Below are positions 6,852 to 14,067 of a stretch of 16,996 nucleotides of DNA, piece after piece. Both the position numbers and the translations under genes were made by a program. The stretch spans positions 1 to 16,996 of the forward strand of contig SBFY01000149.1 in assembly GCA_006227085.1 (NCBI GenBank). Direction: 5' to 3'. Origin of the DNA: Gammaproteobacteria bacterium (GTDB taxonomy: Bacteria > Pseudomonadota > Gammaproteobacteria > Pseudomonadales > M0112). Positions within the stretch are counted from its first letter, which is position 1, and the number at the start of each line of letters is the position of its first letter. A model generated the notes under the pieces. It saw only the letters and a program-made list of their open reading frames with translations. It was not told the DNA's origin and made no database searches.

Positions 6852-8024
6852 GTGTACAAAATCATGACGCGCAACGCCATTGCGGCAATTGGTCTCAACC
6901 AGTTTCCTTCTGCCCAGTATGAAGTGGGTGAGTCGGTATCCTCCCCGGATGCCATCATGTTGCGTAGTCATGTGCTCACGGAGGCTGATCTTTCTGCCTC
7001 GGTGCAGGCGATTGGCCGTGCAGGTGCCGGCGTCAACAATATTCCGGTGGCAGCCTGCACCGAGCGTGGTATCCCGGTCTTTAACGCTCCTGGCGCGAAT
7101 GCCAATGCGGTCAAGGAATTGGTGCTGGCCGGTTTGCTGCTGGGTTCTCGCGGTATTCTCGAAGGTATCCAGTACGTGGATACCCTGCAGGCTGAAACTG
7201 ACCACAAGGCCTTGTCCAAAACGCTTGAAAAAGAGAAGAAGCGTTTCGCCGGTTCTGAAATCCAGGGAAAGACCCTCGGTGTTGTCGGCCTGGGTGCGAT
7301 TGGCTCCATGGTTGCCAATGCTGCGCTCAAACTGGGCATGGAAGTGGTGGGTTATGACCCGGCGCTTTCGGTCGAGGCCGCCTGGCGTTTGCCCAGTGAG
7401 GTCAAGCGCATGGAAAACCTGAACAGCCTGTATGCGCGCGCAGACTTCATCACCCTGCATTTGCCCGTGTTTGATAGCACACGTGGCATGGTGAACAAGG
7501 ACGCTGTGGCTGCCATGAAAAAAGGCGTGAAGCTGCTGAACTTTGCACGCGAAGAGATCGTTGACTTGCCGTCAGTCATTGCGGGCCTGGAGTCCGGCAA
7601 GATTGGCCGCTATATCACTGATTTCCCGGCGCCCGGCCTGATTGGGCGCAAGGATGTCATCCTGATGCCGCATATCGGTGCCAGCACTGAAGAGGCTGAA
7701 GAAAACTGTGCTGTCATGGTGGCTCGCCAGTTACGCGATTTCCTGGAGAACGGGAATATCGTCAATTCGGTGAATTTCCCCGCCTTGACGCTGGAACGTA
7801 GTGGCAAATGCCGTCTCGCCATTGCCAATCGCAATGTGCCAAAAATGCTCGGCAAAATCCTTTCCATCCTGGCGGACCAGAACATCAATGTGACCGATAT
7901 GCTGAACAAGTCACGTGATGATGTGGCATACAACCTGATTGATATGGAATCAATGCCATCGGATGCTGCGCTCAATGAAATCCGCCAGACCGAAGGTGTG
8001 ATCTCCGTCCGCGTGATTTGCTGA
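6852..8024 (+). CDS. serA: D-3-phosphoglycerate dehydrogenase, compact ACT-domain type
   Basis: This enzyme would oxidise 3-phosphoglycerate to 3-phosphohydroxypyruvate with NAD, the first step of serine synthesis, in the cytoplasm. The 390 aa contain a D-2-hydroxyacid dehydrogenase fold with a Rossmann NAD site GLGAIG at 146-151 (Gly146, 148, 151). Arg233 (in NFAREE) and His274 (in MPHIGAS) are the conserved catalytic pair. A C-terminal ACT domain at about 318-390 would sense an amino acid, probably serine. The usual catalytic Glu in a DVFxxEP motif is not visible; the equivalent stretch reads TDFPAPG (see findings). I recall similar compact enzymes from Bacteroidetes and Firmicutes without that motif. 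The GTG at 6852 is preceded by GGAGA (6838-6842) at good distance. The DUF1285 gene follows after 19 bases, probably in one operon. Substrate is inferred from family. Confidence 0.85.
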   Translation: MYKIMTRNAIAAIGLNQFPSAQYEVGESVSSPDAIMLRSHVLTEADLSASVQAIGRAGAGVNNIPVAACTERGIPVFNAPGANANAVKELVLAGLLLGSRGILEGIQYVDTLQAETDHKALSKTLEKEKKRFAGSEIQGKTLGVVGLGAIGSMVANAALKLGMEVVGYDPALSVEAAWRLPSEVKRMENLNSLYARADFITLHLPVFDSTRGMVNKDAVAAMKKGVKLLNFAREEIVDLPSVIAGLESGKIGRYITDFPAPGLIGRKDVILMPHIGASTEEAEENCAVMVARQLRDFLENGNIVNSVNFPALTLERSGKCRLAIANRNVPKMLGKILSILADQNINVTDMLNKSRDDVAYNLIDMESMPSDAALNEIRQTEGVISVRVIC

Positions 8025-8043
8025 TCTTCCCGGGCGGTGATGC

Positions 8044-8571
8044 ATGGATGACATTAACCGCCTGCTTGTTGAAATCAAATCCCTGCAGGGTGCTTTGCCT
8101 CCCGTGGATCGTTGGCATCCCGAGCGTACGGTTGCCATCGATATCCGCATCGATAGCAATGGTGAATGGTTTCATGAAGGTGATCCCATTCGCCGTCATG
8201 AATTGGTGCGCCTTTTTTCCTCAATCCTCCGCAAGGATGCCGATGGCTACTGCCTGGTCACGCCAGCTGAGCGCTGTCTGATCACGGTTGATGATGTGCC
8301 GTTCATTGCCCATGTCGATGCGATAGTGGGGGTGGGTGAAAGCCAGGAAATTTTCCTGCGAACCAATGTGGGTGACCTGTTTCGTTTGGATGCGTCGCAT
8401 CCATTGCAGGTACGGCGATCAGGCTTGGGGGATGTGCCTTATGCCAGGGTGCGCGGAGGACTGGATGCCCGCCTGGACAGGGCAGCCTATTACCAGTTGA
8501 TGGACAGGGTGGTTGAAGAAGCCGGCCAGCATTACCTGTTGAGTGCAGGGGAAAAATTCCTGATTGCCTGA
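8044..8571 (+). CDS. DUF1285 domain protein, function unknown
   Basis: This 175-aa, apparently soluble protein matches what I recall of the proteobacterial DUF1285 family. The recognisable segments are PPVDRWHP near residue 19, DIRIDSNGEWFHEGDPI (about 33-49) and GYCLVTPAE near 68. Function is unknown. No signal peptide, membrane segment or catalytic motif is evident. It starts 19 bases after the serA-like stop with a weak GGTGA-type ribosome site, which suggests co-transcription. Its stop is only nine bases from the stop of the convergent membrane-protein gene. The family assignment is from memory of the pattern, not a search. Confidence 0.75.
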   Translation: MDDINRLLVEIKSLQGALPPVDRWHPERTVAIDIRIDSNGEWFHEGDPIRRHELVRLFSSILRKDADGYCLVTPAERCLITVDDVPFIAHVDAIVGVGESQEIFLRTNVGDLFRLDASHPLQVRRSGLGDVPYARVRGGLDARLDRAAYYQLMDRVVEEAGQHYLLSAGEKFLIA

Positions 8572-8578
8572 ACAGGCA
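8565..8578. repeat. Palindrome at the meeting point of two convergent genes
   Basis: TGCCTG (8565-8570) and CAGGCA (8573-8578) are perfect inverted arms around AA. They cover the DUF1285 stop (8569-8571) and end two bases before the facing gene's stop (8581-8583). There is no T-run on either side, so it is at best a weak bidirectional terminator. Confidence 0.35.
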
Positions 8579-8580
8579 GG

Positions 8581-10338
8581 TTAGTGGGTTGTGCTGCTTT
8601 CCTGTGGTGATTGGAGGCACTTATTGCTGATATGTGCTTTCCAGTTCTGCCAGCCGGTTTCGATATCATGCTGGTGGTTCTTGATCGTGCGTTGCAAGGC
8701 TTCCTGATAGGCTTCCTCGGCAGCATCTTCCTGCCGGTTAAGTTGGTAAACCACAGCCAGTAATAGCCAGTCACTGGCAGAAGAGGGGTTTATCTCCAGC
8801 GCCTGATTGACATAGCCGATGATGTTGTCCGGGTTCTCGCACATCTGTAACAGGGCAATGGTTTTGTAATTCAAGGCAATCAATACCAGGTTTGCCCTGG
8901 AGACACGTCCTTCCAGCACTTTCATCGTTTCCAGTGCGACTTCCGGTTGCTGGCGCTGCAACTCAATGAAGGCTTTATGCAGGATCAATCCTGTTTCATC
9001 GGGAAAGCGGGTCAGTGCGTCTTCAATCATGGCCATGGACTCACTGAATGACTGTTCTTTGATCGATTCAGCAATCCGGTTAATAGCGGCATAAGAGGAT
9101 TGCGGATGTTTTTCCGATGCCCAGCTCCATAGGTTCAGCGGACTTGCCCATAAAGGCAGGGTGATGGCGATGTTGGCGATAGACAGCACCAGCCAGGCAA
9201 GTGCGGCAACGGTCATGCTGCGCAGATAACGGGAGTGACAGGCAACCAGTGTGAGCATCATGACCAGTATGGCTAGCGGGAATGTCAGGTAGCGTGCCGC
9301 TGCAAAAGTGCCAAGAATATTGAATGGCAGGATGTTCAGTGCCGGAAACAACGCGACAAAATAAGCAAACAGCAAAATGAATGCTGCATTTCGCTGGGGT
9401 GCCTGCAACGGTAATCGCGCTGCTGCCAGTATTAAGGCCAGCAAGAGAACCGCCGGTATGATCGCCCACTGGGTCAAAGGTTCCGGGTAAATCGGTGCCA
9501 GGTATCCAAACGGGATCAGCGACAGGCGCAAGTAGATATCCAGTGTCCACCACGGCAGCCACGGTGATTGAATGCTGTCGGGTGCGCTGGTTGGCATGAC
9601 TGCCGGTAATATTGTCGTGCGCAACACCAGGTAAGCGAGACCCGCCACAAACAGGCAGGCATAGCGGGGCCAGCGTGTTTTCAGGTAATCAAAGGCGCTG
9701 TCCTGTTTGCCCGATAGCTGCCAGCACGCCAGGTGCCAGCACGGCAAAATGATCGCCAGTACAGCAGCCGTTTCCTTGCTGCAGGCGGCGAGGAAAAAGG
9801 CCAGTCCCATGCTGATGCCGGCCATCCAGTGGTGACGGATCCGGATGTCCAGCCACAAGGTAGCCAGCAGGAAGGCCGTGTAGAGCAGGTCAAAGCGGCA
9901 CGATATCCATGTGGGCGCTTCCAGCAATCCGTAATGCAATCCATACAACAGGGTGGCCACGACAGCAGGCCATCGTGAACCGGGATGGGTTTGGCGGATG
10001 AGGGATAAGGTCAGCAGGCCAGTGAGCAAGGCATTGATGATATGGATGAGCAAGCCTGCGACATGCATCCAGCCCGGGTGCATGTCATGCCATCGACCCT
10101 CGGCAACAAACGTCAGCACAGCCAACGGGCGATAGTACTCATTCGTCAGCCAGAACGGTTCAAACAGGGCGTTGTGCCAGGCCTGCCGGTTCCGATAGAA
10201 ATCGGTGTCGACAAAGAGGTGGGTGTCATCCCACACGAAGCCGAAATCATGGACAGGCCAATACAGCCAGCCAATAAAAAACGCCGCCAGCCCCATCAGG
10301 AGTGCCAGCGGCGGATTTCGCATCCAGTGCATCAGCAT
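8581..10338 (-). CDS. Polytopic membrane protein, GT-C/TMTC-like, with C-terminal TPR-like repeats
   Basis: The 585-aa protein begins with a membrane segment (about 11-28) followed by an acidic motif GFVWDD (33-38) and YYRPL (68-72). EAPTWISCRFDLLYT lies at about 140-154. These resemble the lumen-facing loop of GT-C glycosyltransferases and TMTC/PMT-like proteins that use lipid-linked sugars. Many hydrophobic helices run to about residue 395. The rest (about 405-585) is soluble, with TPR-like helix pairs such as VNQALEINPSSASDWLLLA. This suggests a membrane glycosyltransferase-like protein with a protein-binding tail, but neither donor nor acceptor can be read from sequence. It starts 16 bases after the ETF-QO stop. 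The ATG at 10338 has a weak ribosome site; the ATG at 10332 (residue 3) is better spaced from AGGG. A purely structural or transport role is possible. Confidence 0.7.
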   Translation of the reverse strand: MLMHWMRNPPLALLMGLAAFFIGWLYWPVHDFGFVWDDTHLFVDTDFYRNRQAWHNALFEPFWLTNEYYRPLAVLTFVAEGRWHDMHPGWMHVAGLLIHIINALLTGLLTLSLIRQTHPGSRWPAVVATLLYGLHYGLLEAPTWISCRFDLLYTAFLLATLWLDIRIRHHWMAGISMGLAFFLAACSKETAAVLAIILPCWHLACWQLSGKQDSAFDYLKTRWPRYACLFVAGLAYLVLRTTILPAVMPTSAPDSIQSPWLPWWTLDIYLRLSLIPFGYLAPIYPEPLTQWAIIPAVLLLALILAAARLPLQAPQRNAAFILLFAYFVALFPALNILPFNILGTFAAARYLTFPLAILVMMLTLVACHSRYLRSMTVAALAWLVLSIANIAITLPLWASPLNLWSWASEKHPQSSYAAINRIAESIKEQSFSESMAMIEDALTRFPDETGLILHKAFIELQRQQPEVALETMKVLEGRVSRANLVLIALNYKTIALLQMCENPDNIIGYVNQALEINPSSASDWLLLAVVYQLNRQEDAAEEAYQEALQRTIKNHQHDIETGWQNWKAHISNKCLQSPQESSTTH

Positions 10339-10342
10339 GCCC

Positions 10343-10359
10343 TGTGATCCGCGATCACA
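10343..10359. repeat. Hairpin over the ETF-QO stop codon
   Basis: TGTGATC (10343-10349) and GATCACA (10353-10359) are perfect 7-base inverted arms with a 3-base loop. The ETF-QO stop (10355-10357, minus strand) lies in one arm, and the hairpin ends four bases before the next gene's first ATG. With no T-run it is not a classic terminator. It may adjust coupling or RNA processing between the two genes. Confidence 0.45.
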
Positions 10360-12007
10360 TGTTCGGGTAATTCGGCCCGCCTGTGCCTTCCGGTGTTACC
10401 CAGGTGATGTTCTGCGCAGGATCCTTGATGTCACAGGTCTTGCAGTGCACGCAGTTCTGGCCATTGATCTGGAAGCGTTTACCGCTGGCATCTTCGACGA
10501 TTTCATAGACACCTGCCGGGCAGTAACGCTGTGCCGGCTCGTCATACAAAGGCAGGTTCTTGGCCATCGGGATGGACGGGTCGCGCAGCTGCAGGTGGCA
10601 GGGCTGGTCTTCCTCATGGTTGGTGTTGGACAGGAACACCGATGACAGGCGGTCGAAGCTGATCTTGCCATCGGGTTTCGGGTAGCTGATCTTCTTGCAT
10701 TCAGTCGCCGGTTTCAGCTGGGCGTAATCCGGCTTCGGGTCGCTCAATGTCCAGGGCAATTTGCCGCTGAACAGGTTGATATCGATGAAGGCATAGGCTG
10801 ATCCGATCATGTTGCCCCACTTGTGTTGGGCAGGGCCAAAGTTGCGCTGCATGTGCAGTTCCTTGTACAGCCAGCTCGCCTTGAAGTTGTCGGTGTAGGC
10901 AGGCAACTCTTCACCGTTTTTGCCTTCAGCGGTCAATGCGTGGTGCACTGTCTCGGCGGCAATCAGGCCGGACTTCATGGCCGTGTGGCTGCCCTTGATC
11001 TTGGCAAAGTTCAGCGTGCCGGCATCACAGCCAATCAGCAGGCCACCCGGGAAGGTCATTTTCGGCAGTGACTGCAAACCGCCCTTGGCGATGGCGCGGG
11101 CGCCGTAAGCCACACGGGTACCGCCTTCGAGGTATTGGCGAATGGCCGGGTGCTGCTTGTAACGCTGGAACTCCTCGAACGGGCTCACATGCGGGTTGGA
11201 ATAGCTGAGGTCGGTGATCAGGCCAACATAAACCTGGTTGTTGTCGGCGTGATACAGGAAGCCACCACCGGCTGAGCCGCTTTCGGCCAGTGGCCAGCCA
11301 GCTGAGTGCACCACGAGGCCGGCCTTGTGCTTGTCGGCCGGGATGTCCCAGATTTCCTTGATGCCGATACCGTAATGCTGGGGCTCGGAATCCTTGTCCA
11401 GCTGGAAGCGGCTGATCAGCTGCTTGCCGAGGTGGCCGCGGCAACCTTCAGCGAACAGGGTGTATTTGGCATGCAGTTCCATGCCGGGCATATAACTGTC
11501 TTTCTGGCTGCCATCGGCGGCGATACCCATGTCACCCGTCGCCACGCCTTTGACGCGACCGTCTTCATGGAACAGGATTTCGGCAGCCGCAAACCCCGGG
11601 TAGATTTCCGCGCCCATGGCTTCCGCCTGTTCGGCCAGCCAGCGGCAGACATTGCCAAGGCTGACGATGTAATTCCCTTCGTTATGCATGGTCTTGGGGG
11701 CAGCGAAACCGGGTACCTTGATCGCTTTTTCGCCATTGGTCATCAGCAGGATGTCATCGCCGATCACCGGGGTGTTGAGTGGGGCGCCGCGTTCTTTCCA
11801 GTCCGGGAACAGTTCGCTGAGGGCCGTCGGTTCCAGCACGGCCCCGGAGAGGATATGGGCGCCGACTTCGGAACCTTTTTCCACCACGCAGACACTGATG
11901 TCCTTGCCGGTCTGTTCGCTCAGCTGGCGAAGGCGGCAGGCAGCGGCCAGGCCGGAGGGGCCGGCGCCAACGATGAGTACATCAAATTCCATCGATTCGC
12001 GTTCCAC
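10355..12007 (-). CDS. Electron transfer flavoprotein:ubiquinone oxidoreductase (ETF-QO)
   Basis: ETF-QO takes electrons from reduced EtfAB and passes them through FAD and a [4Fe-4S] cluster to ubiquinone at the inner membrane. It links fatty-acid and amino-acid oxidation to respiration. The 550-aa protein has the N-terminal FAD-binding GAGPSG at 14-19. The C-terminal cluster ligands are Cys496 (in RYCPAGVYE), Cys519, Cys522 and Cys525 (in CVHCKTCD). The length fits the bacterial family. The start is GTG at 12007, because AAGGAGA (complement of 12013-12019) stands six bases away and the N-terminus MERESMEFDV then matches the Pseudomonas form I recall; an ATG at 11992 is the alternative. It is transcribed divergently from etfB-etfA, its functional partners. 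Often called etfD or etfdh. Confidence 0.96.
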   Translation of the reverse strand: MERESMEFDVLIVGAGPSGLAAACRLRQLSEQTGKDISVCVVEKGSEVGAHILSGAVLEPTALSELFPDWKERGAPLNTPVIGDDILLMTNGEKAIKVPGFAAPKTMHNEGNYIVSLGNVCRWLAEQAEAMGAEIYPGFAAAEILFHEDGRVKGVATGDMGIAADGSQKDSYMPGMELHAKYTLFAEGCRGHLGKQLISRFQLDKDSEPQHYGIGIKEIWDIPADKHKAGLVVHSAGWPLAESGSAGGGFLYHADNNQVYVGLITDLSYSNPHVSPFEEFQRYKQHPAIRQYLEGGTRVAYGARAIAKGGLQSLPKMTFPGGLLIGCDAGTLNFAKIKGSHTAMKSGLIAAETVHHALTAEGKNGEELPAYTDNFKASWLYKELHMQRNFGPAQHKWGNMIGSAYAFIDINLFSGKLPWTLSDPKPDYAQLKPATECKKISYPKPDGKISFDRLSSVFLSNTNHEEDQPCHLQLRDPSIPMAKNLPLYDEPAQRYCPAGVYEIVEDASGKRFQINGQNCVHCKTCDIKDPAQNITWVTPEGTGGPNYPNM

Positions 12008-12079
12008 GGGGTTCTCCTTGAAAGATCACGTTTGCAGATCAGGGACTTAAGGCCCAAACAGGCCCTTTCGGGTGCGCGC

Positions 12080-12108
12080 ATTATAAGCGCAGGCGGGCTA
12101 TTCGCCAA
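12080..12108 (-). promoter_or_regulatory. Sigma-70 promoter of the ETF-QO gene
   Basis: On the minus strand, -35 TTGGCG (complement of 12103-12108) and a perfect -10 TATAAT (complement of 12080-12085) are 17 bases apart. Transcription would start near 12073, giving a leader of about 65 bases with a CCC-GAAA-GGG mini-hairpin near its 5' end. Confidence 0.78.
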
Positions 12109-12120
12109 ACGCGGCAGGCC

Positions 12121-12133
12121 GCCCGAATCGGGC
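12121..12133. promoter_or_regulatory. Operator-like palindrome between divergent etf promoters
   Basis: GCCCGA-A-TCGGGC is a perfect inverted repeat with 6-base arms around a single base. It lies 13 bases upstream of the minus-strand -35 and 44 bases upstream of the plus-strand -35, a fitting place for a regulator acting on both directions. It does not look like a PsrA site. No regulator is known to me for this motif. Confidence 0.35.
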
Positions 12134-12176
12134 CGGAAGGTGCTGATTTTGCATGGATAAATGACGGCTTTGGAAC

Positions 12177-12205
12177 TTGACCTGACAGGCCCAAAACGGC
12201 AAGAT
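12177..12205 (+). promoter_or_regulatory. Candidate promoter of etfB-etfA
   Basis: A good -35, TTGACC (12177-12182), is followed after 17 bases by a weak -10, CAAGAT (12200-12205), and a GC-rich discriminator. The weak -10 makes the exact position uncertain. The leader would be about 90 bases. Confidence 0.5.
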
Positions 12206-12306
12206 ACGCGCGCTTTCTTACCTGCCTGGGCGGCCCTGGCCCTAAGTTTGGTGCCTTTAGTGAGTTCGGCAGGCCCGATCAACCCGATGATATGTCTGGA
12301 GAATCC

Positions 12307-13056
12307 ATGAAGGTTCTGGTCGCAGTAAAACGGGTCGTGGACTATAACGTCAAAGTCCGCCCCAAGGCCGATGGTTCAGGTGTTGACCTGGCAAACGTCA
12401 AAATGGCCCTTAACCCCTTTTGTGAAATTGCCGTGGAAGAAGCGGTACGCCTGAAAGAAAAAGGCGTGGCCACGGAAGTGGTGGTGGTGTCTGCCGGTGG
12501 CAAGGCCTGCCAGGAGCAAATCCGTACCGCACTGGCCCTTGGTGCTGACCGCGGTATCCATGTCGAAACCGAAGCTGAATTGCAGCCCCTGGCCGTGGCC
12601 AAACTGCTGAAAGCCGTGGTCGATAAGGAACAGGCCCAGCTCGTGATCCTGGGCAAGCAGTCTATCGACGGCGACAACAACCAGACGGGCCAGATGCTGG
12701 CCGCGCTGGCGGGCATGGCGCAGGGTACCTTCGCTTCTGAAGTGGTGGTCGATGGCGGCAACCTGAAAGTGACCCGCGAAATCGATGGCGGTTTGCAGAC
12801 GGTTTCCCTGAAGCTGCCGGCGGTGGTGACCACTGACCTGCGCTTGAACGAGCCGCGTTATGCCTCGCTGCCGAACATCATGAAAGCCAAGAAAAAGCCG
12901 TTGGATGTGGTGACCCCGGATGCCCTGGGTGTCAACGTTGAATCCAAGCTGACCCTGGTGAAAGTTGAGCCGCCGGCAGAACGCAAGGCCGGTATCAAGG
13001 TGGAATCTGTCGAGCAACTGGTCGACAAACTGAAGAATGAAGCGAAGGTGATCTGA
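12307..13056 (+). CDS. etfB: Electron transfer flavoprotein subunit beta
   Basis: EtfB pairs with EtfA to form the soluble heterodimer that collects electrons from acyl-CoA and other dehydrogenases; the beta subunit holds AMP in the known structures. The 249-aa protein shows the expected N-terminus MKVLVAVKRVVDYN and the family segment LRLNEPRY (178-185), followed by ASLPNIMKAKKKPL. An ATG at 12292 is in frame and would add five residues (MSGES). The ATG at 12307 is preferred because TGGAGA (12297-12302) is ideally spaced and the protein then starts and ends as family members do. The stop TGA shares its A with the etfA ATG at 13056, so the two are translationally coupled. It lies divergent from the ETF-QO gene. 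Confidence 0.96.
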   Translation: MKVLVAVKRVVDYNVKVRPKADGSGVDLANVKMALNPFCEIAVEEAVRLKEKGVATEVVVVSAGGKACQEQIRTALALGADRGIHVETEAELQPLAVAKLLKAVVDKEQAQLVILGKQSIDGDNNQTGQMLAALAGMAQGTFASEVVVDGGNLKVTREIDGGLQTVSLKLPAVVTTDLRLNEPRYASLPNIMKAKKKPLDVVTPDALGVNVESKLTLVKVEPPAERKAGIKVESVEQLVDKLKNEAKVI

Positions 13057-13985
13057 TGGCTATCCTCGTAGTTGCTGAACACGACAACAAGGCGCTGAAA
13101 GGCGCAACACTCAACACCGTTGCTGCTGCAAAGGCGATTGGTGGTGATATCGCGGTATTGGTTGCCGGTGCTGGCTGTGCTGCCGTTGCAGAAGCCGCTG
13201 CCAAGGTTGCTGGCGTCAGCAAGGTGTTGGTCGCGGATAACGCCGCCTATGCCAACCAATTGGCTGAAAACATGGGCACGCTGGTGGCTGAAGTGGGTAA
13301 AGGGTATAGCCATGTACTGGCTCCGGCGACCACCTCAGGCAAGAACTTCATGCCGCGCGTGGCTGCGCTGCTGGATGTTGCCCAGATTTCCGAAATCATT
13401 GCCGTGGAAAGTGCTGATACCTTCAAGCGCCCGATCTACGCCGGTAACGTCATCGCGACCGTGAAATCCGCTGATGCGATCAAGGTTATCACTGTGCGTA
13501 CCACCGGTTTTGACGCCGTTGCTGCTGAAGGTGGCTCCGCTGCCGTGGAAGCTGTTTCTGGCCCAGCCGATGCCGGCCTGTCATCATTTGTGGGTGAAGA
13601 GTTGGCCAAGTCCGATCGTCCGGAACTCACCTCTGCCAAGATCGTGGTATCTGGCGGTCGTGGCATGCAGAACGGCGATAACTTTGAAATGCTGTACAAG
13701 GTGGCCGACAAGCTGGGTGCTGCAGTGGGTGCTTCACGCGCTGCGGTCGATGCAGGCTTCGTGCCGAATGACATGCAGGTTGGCCAGACGGGCAAGATCG
13801 TTGCGCCGGACCTGTACATCGCTGTGGGTATTTCCGGTGCCATCCAGCACCTCGCTGGCATGAAAGACAGCAAGGTGATTGTGGCCATTAACAAGGACGA
13901 AGATGCCCCGATTTTCCAGGTGGCGGATTACGGCCTGGTGGCAGACCTGTTCGAAGCAGTGCCTGCACTGGAAAAATTGCTGTAA
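13056..13985 (+). CDS. etfA: Electron transfer flavoprotein subunit alpha
   Basis: EtfA carries most of the FAD-binding site of the ETF heterodimer. At 309 aa it has the usual bacterial length. The variable N-terminal domain runs to about 190. The C-terminal FAD-binding domain shows GGRGM (200-204), VGQTG (242-246) and GISGAIQH (258-265), then the conserved INKDEDAPIF segment and the ending LEKLL. These are the canonical residues around the flavin, and none is missing. The ATG overlaps the etfB stop by one base. A strong intrinsic terminator starts 20 bases after the stop, so etfB-etfA forms a closed two-gene unit. Electrons go on to the ETF-QO encoded divergently upstream. Confidence 0.96.
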   Translation: MAILVVAEHDNKALKGATLNTVAAAKAIGGDIAVLVAGAGCAAVAEAAAKVAGVSKVLVADNAAYANQLAENMGTLVAEVGKGYSHVLAPATTSGKNFMPRVAALLDVAQISEIIAVESADTFKRPIYAGNVIATVKSADAIKVITVRTTGFDAVAAEGGSAAVEAVSGPADAGLSSFVGEELAKSDRPELTSAKIVVSGGRGMQNGDNFEMLYKVADKLGAAVGASRAAVDAGFVPNDMQVGQTGKIVAPDLYIAVGISGAIQHLAGMKDSKVIVAINKDEDAPIFQVADYGLVADLFEAVPALEKLL

Positions 13986-14004
13986 GGCATTTTGCAGTAT
14001 GATG

Positions 14005-14030
14005 AAACCCGGCCATGCGCCGGGTTTTTT
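14005..14030 (+). terminator. Strong intrinsic terminator of etfB-etfA
   Basis: AAACCCGGC (14005-14013) pairs perfectly with GCCGGGTTT (14019-14027) around a 5-base loop. Six T follow at 14025-14030, then C and TTTT. It ends the etf operon before the YceI gene. Confidence 0.93.
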
Positions 14031-14067
14031 CTTTTGGGCAGCAGGATGGAAGAAAGGGGGAATTGGA

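Larger units (their letters stand above)
12008..12306. other. Divergent control region between the ETF-QO gene and etfB
   Basis: These 299 bases hold no gene I can support. They contain the ETF-QO promoter (minus strand), a plus-strand promoter candidate for etfB, and between them the 13-base palindrome GCCCGAATCGGGC (12121-12133). The minus-strand open frame running out of the ETF-QO N-terminus across this region has no family resemblance and is disregarded. Shared control of both sides of the ETF electron route is plausible. Confidence 0.7.

Noticed and set aside
10343..10359. CRP/Vfr binding site
   Set aside because: TGTGA and TCACA are present but separated by seven bases instead of six, and the site lies between co-directed genes, not at a promoter. 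A hairpin is the simpler reading.
11306..12160. Long plus-strand open frame opposite the ETF-QO gene (about 284 codons)
   Set aside because: The minus-strand ETF-QO is certain (FAD motif, four Cys ligands, good ribosome site). The opposite frame is His/Phe/Ala-rich and family-less, typical of an antisense shadow.
12292..12306. EtfB start at the upstream ATG (12292)
   Set aside because: The five extra residues are not typical of EtfB, and the Shine-Dalgarno TGGAGA (12297-12302) lies downstream of this ATG, serving 12307.
13879..14067. Longer N-terminus for the YceI protein
   Set aside because: The upstream open frame runs through the end of etfA and its terminator. The start at 14068 has a ribosome site and gives a clean signal peptide.
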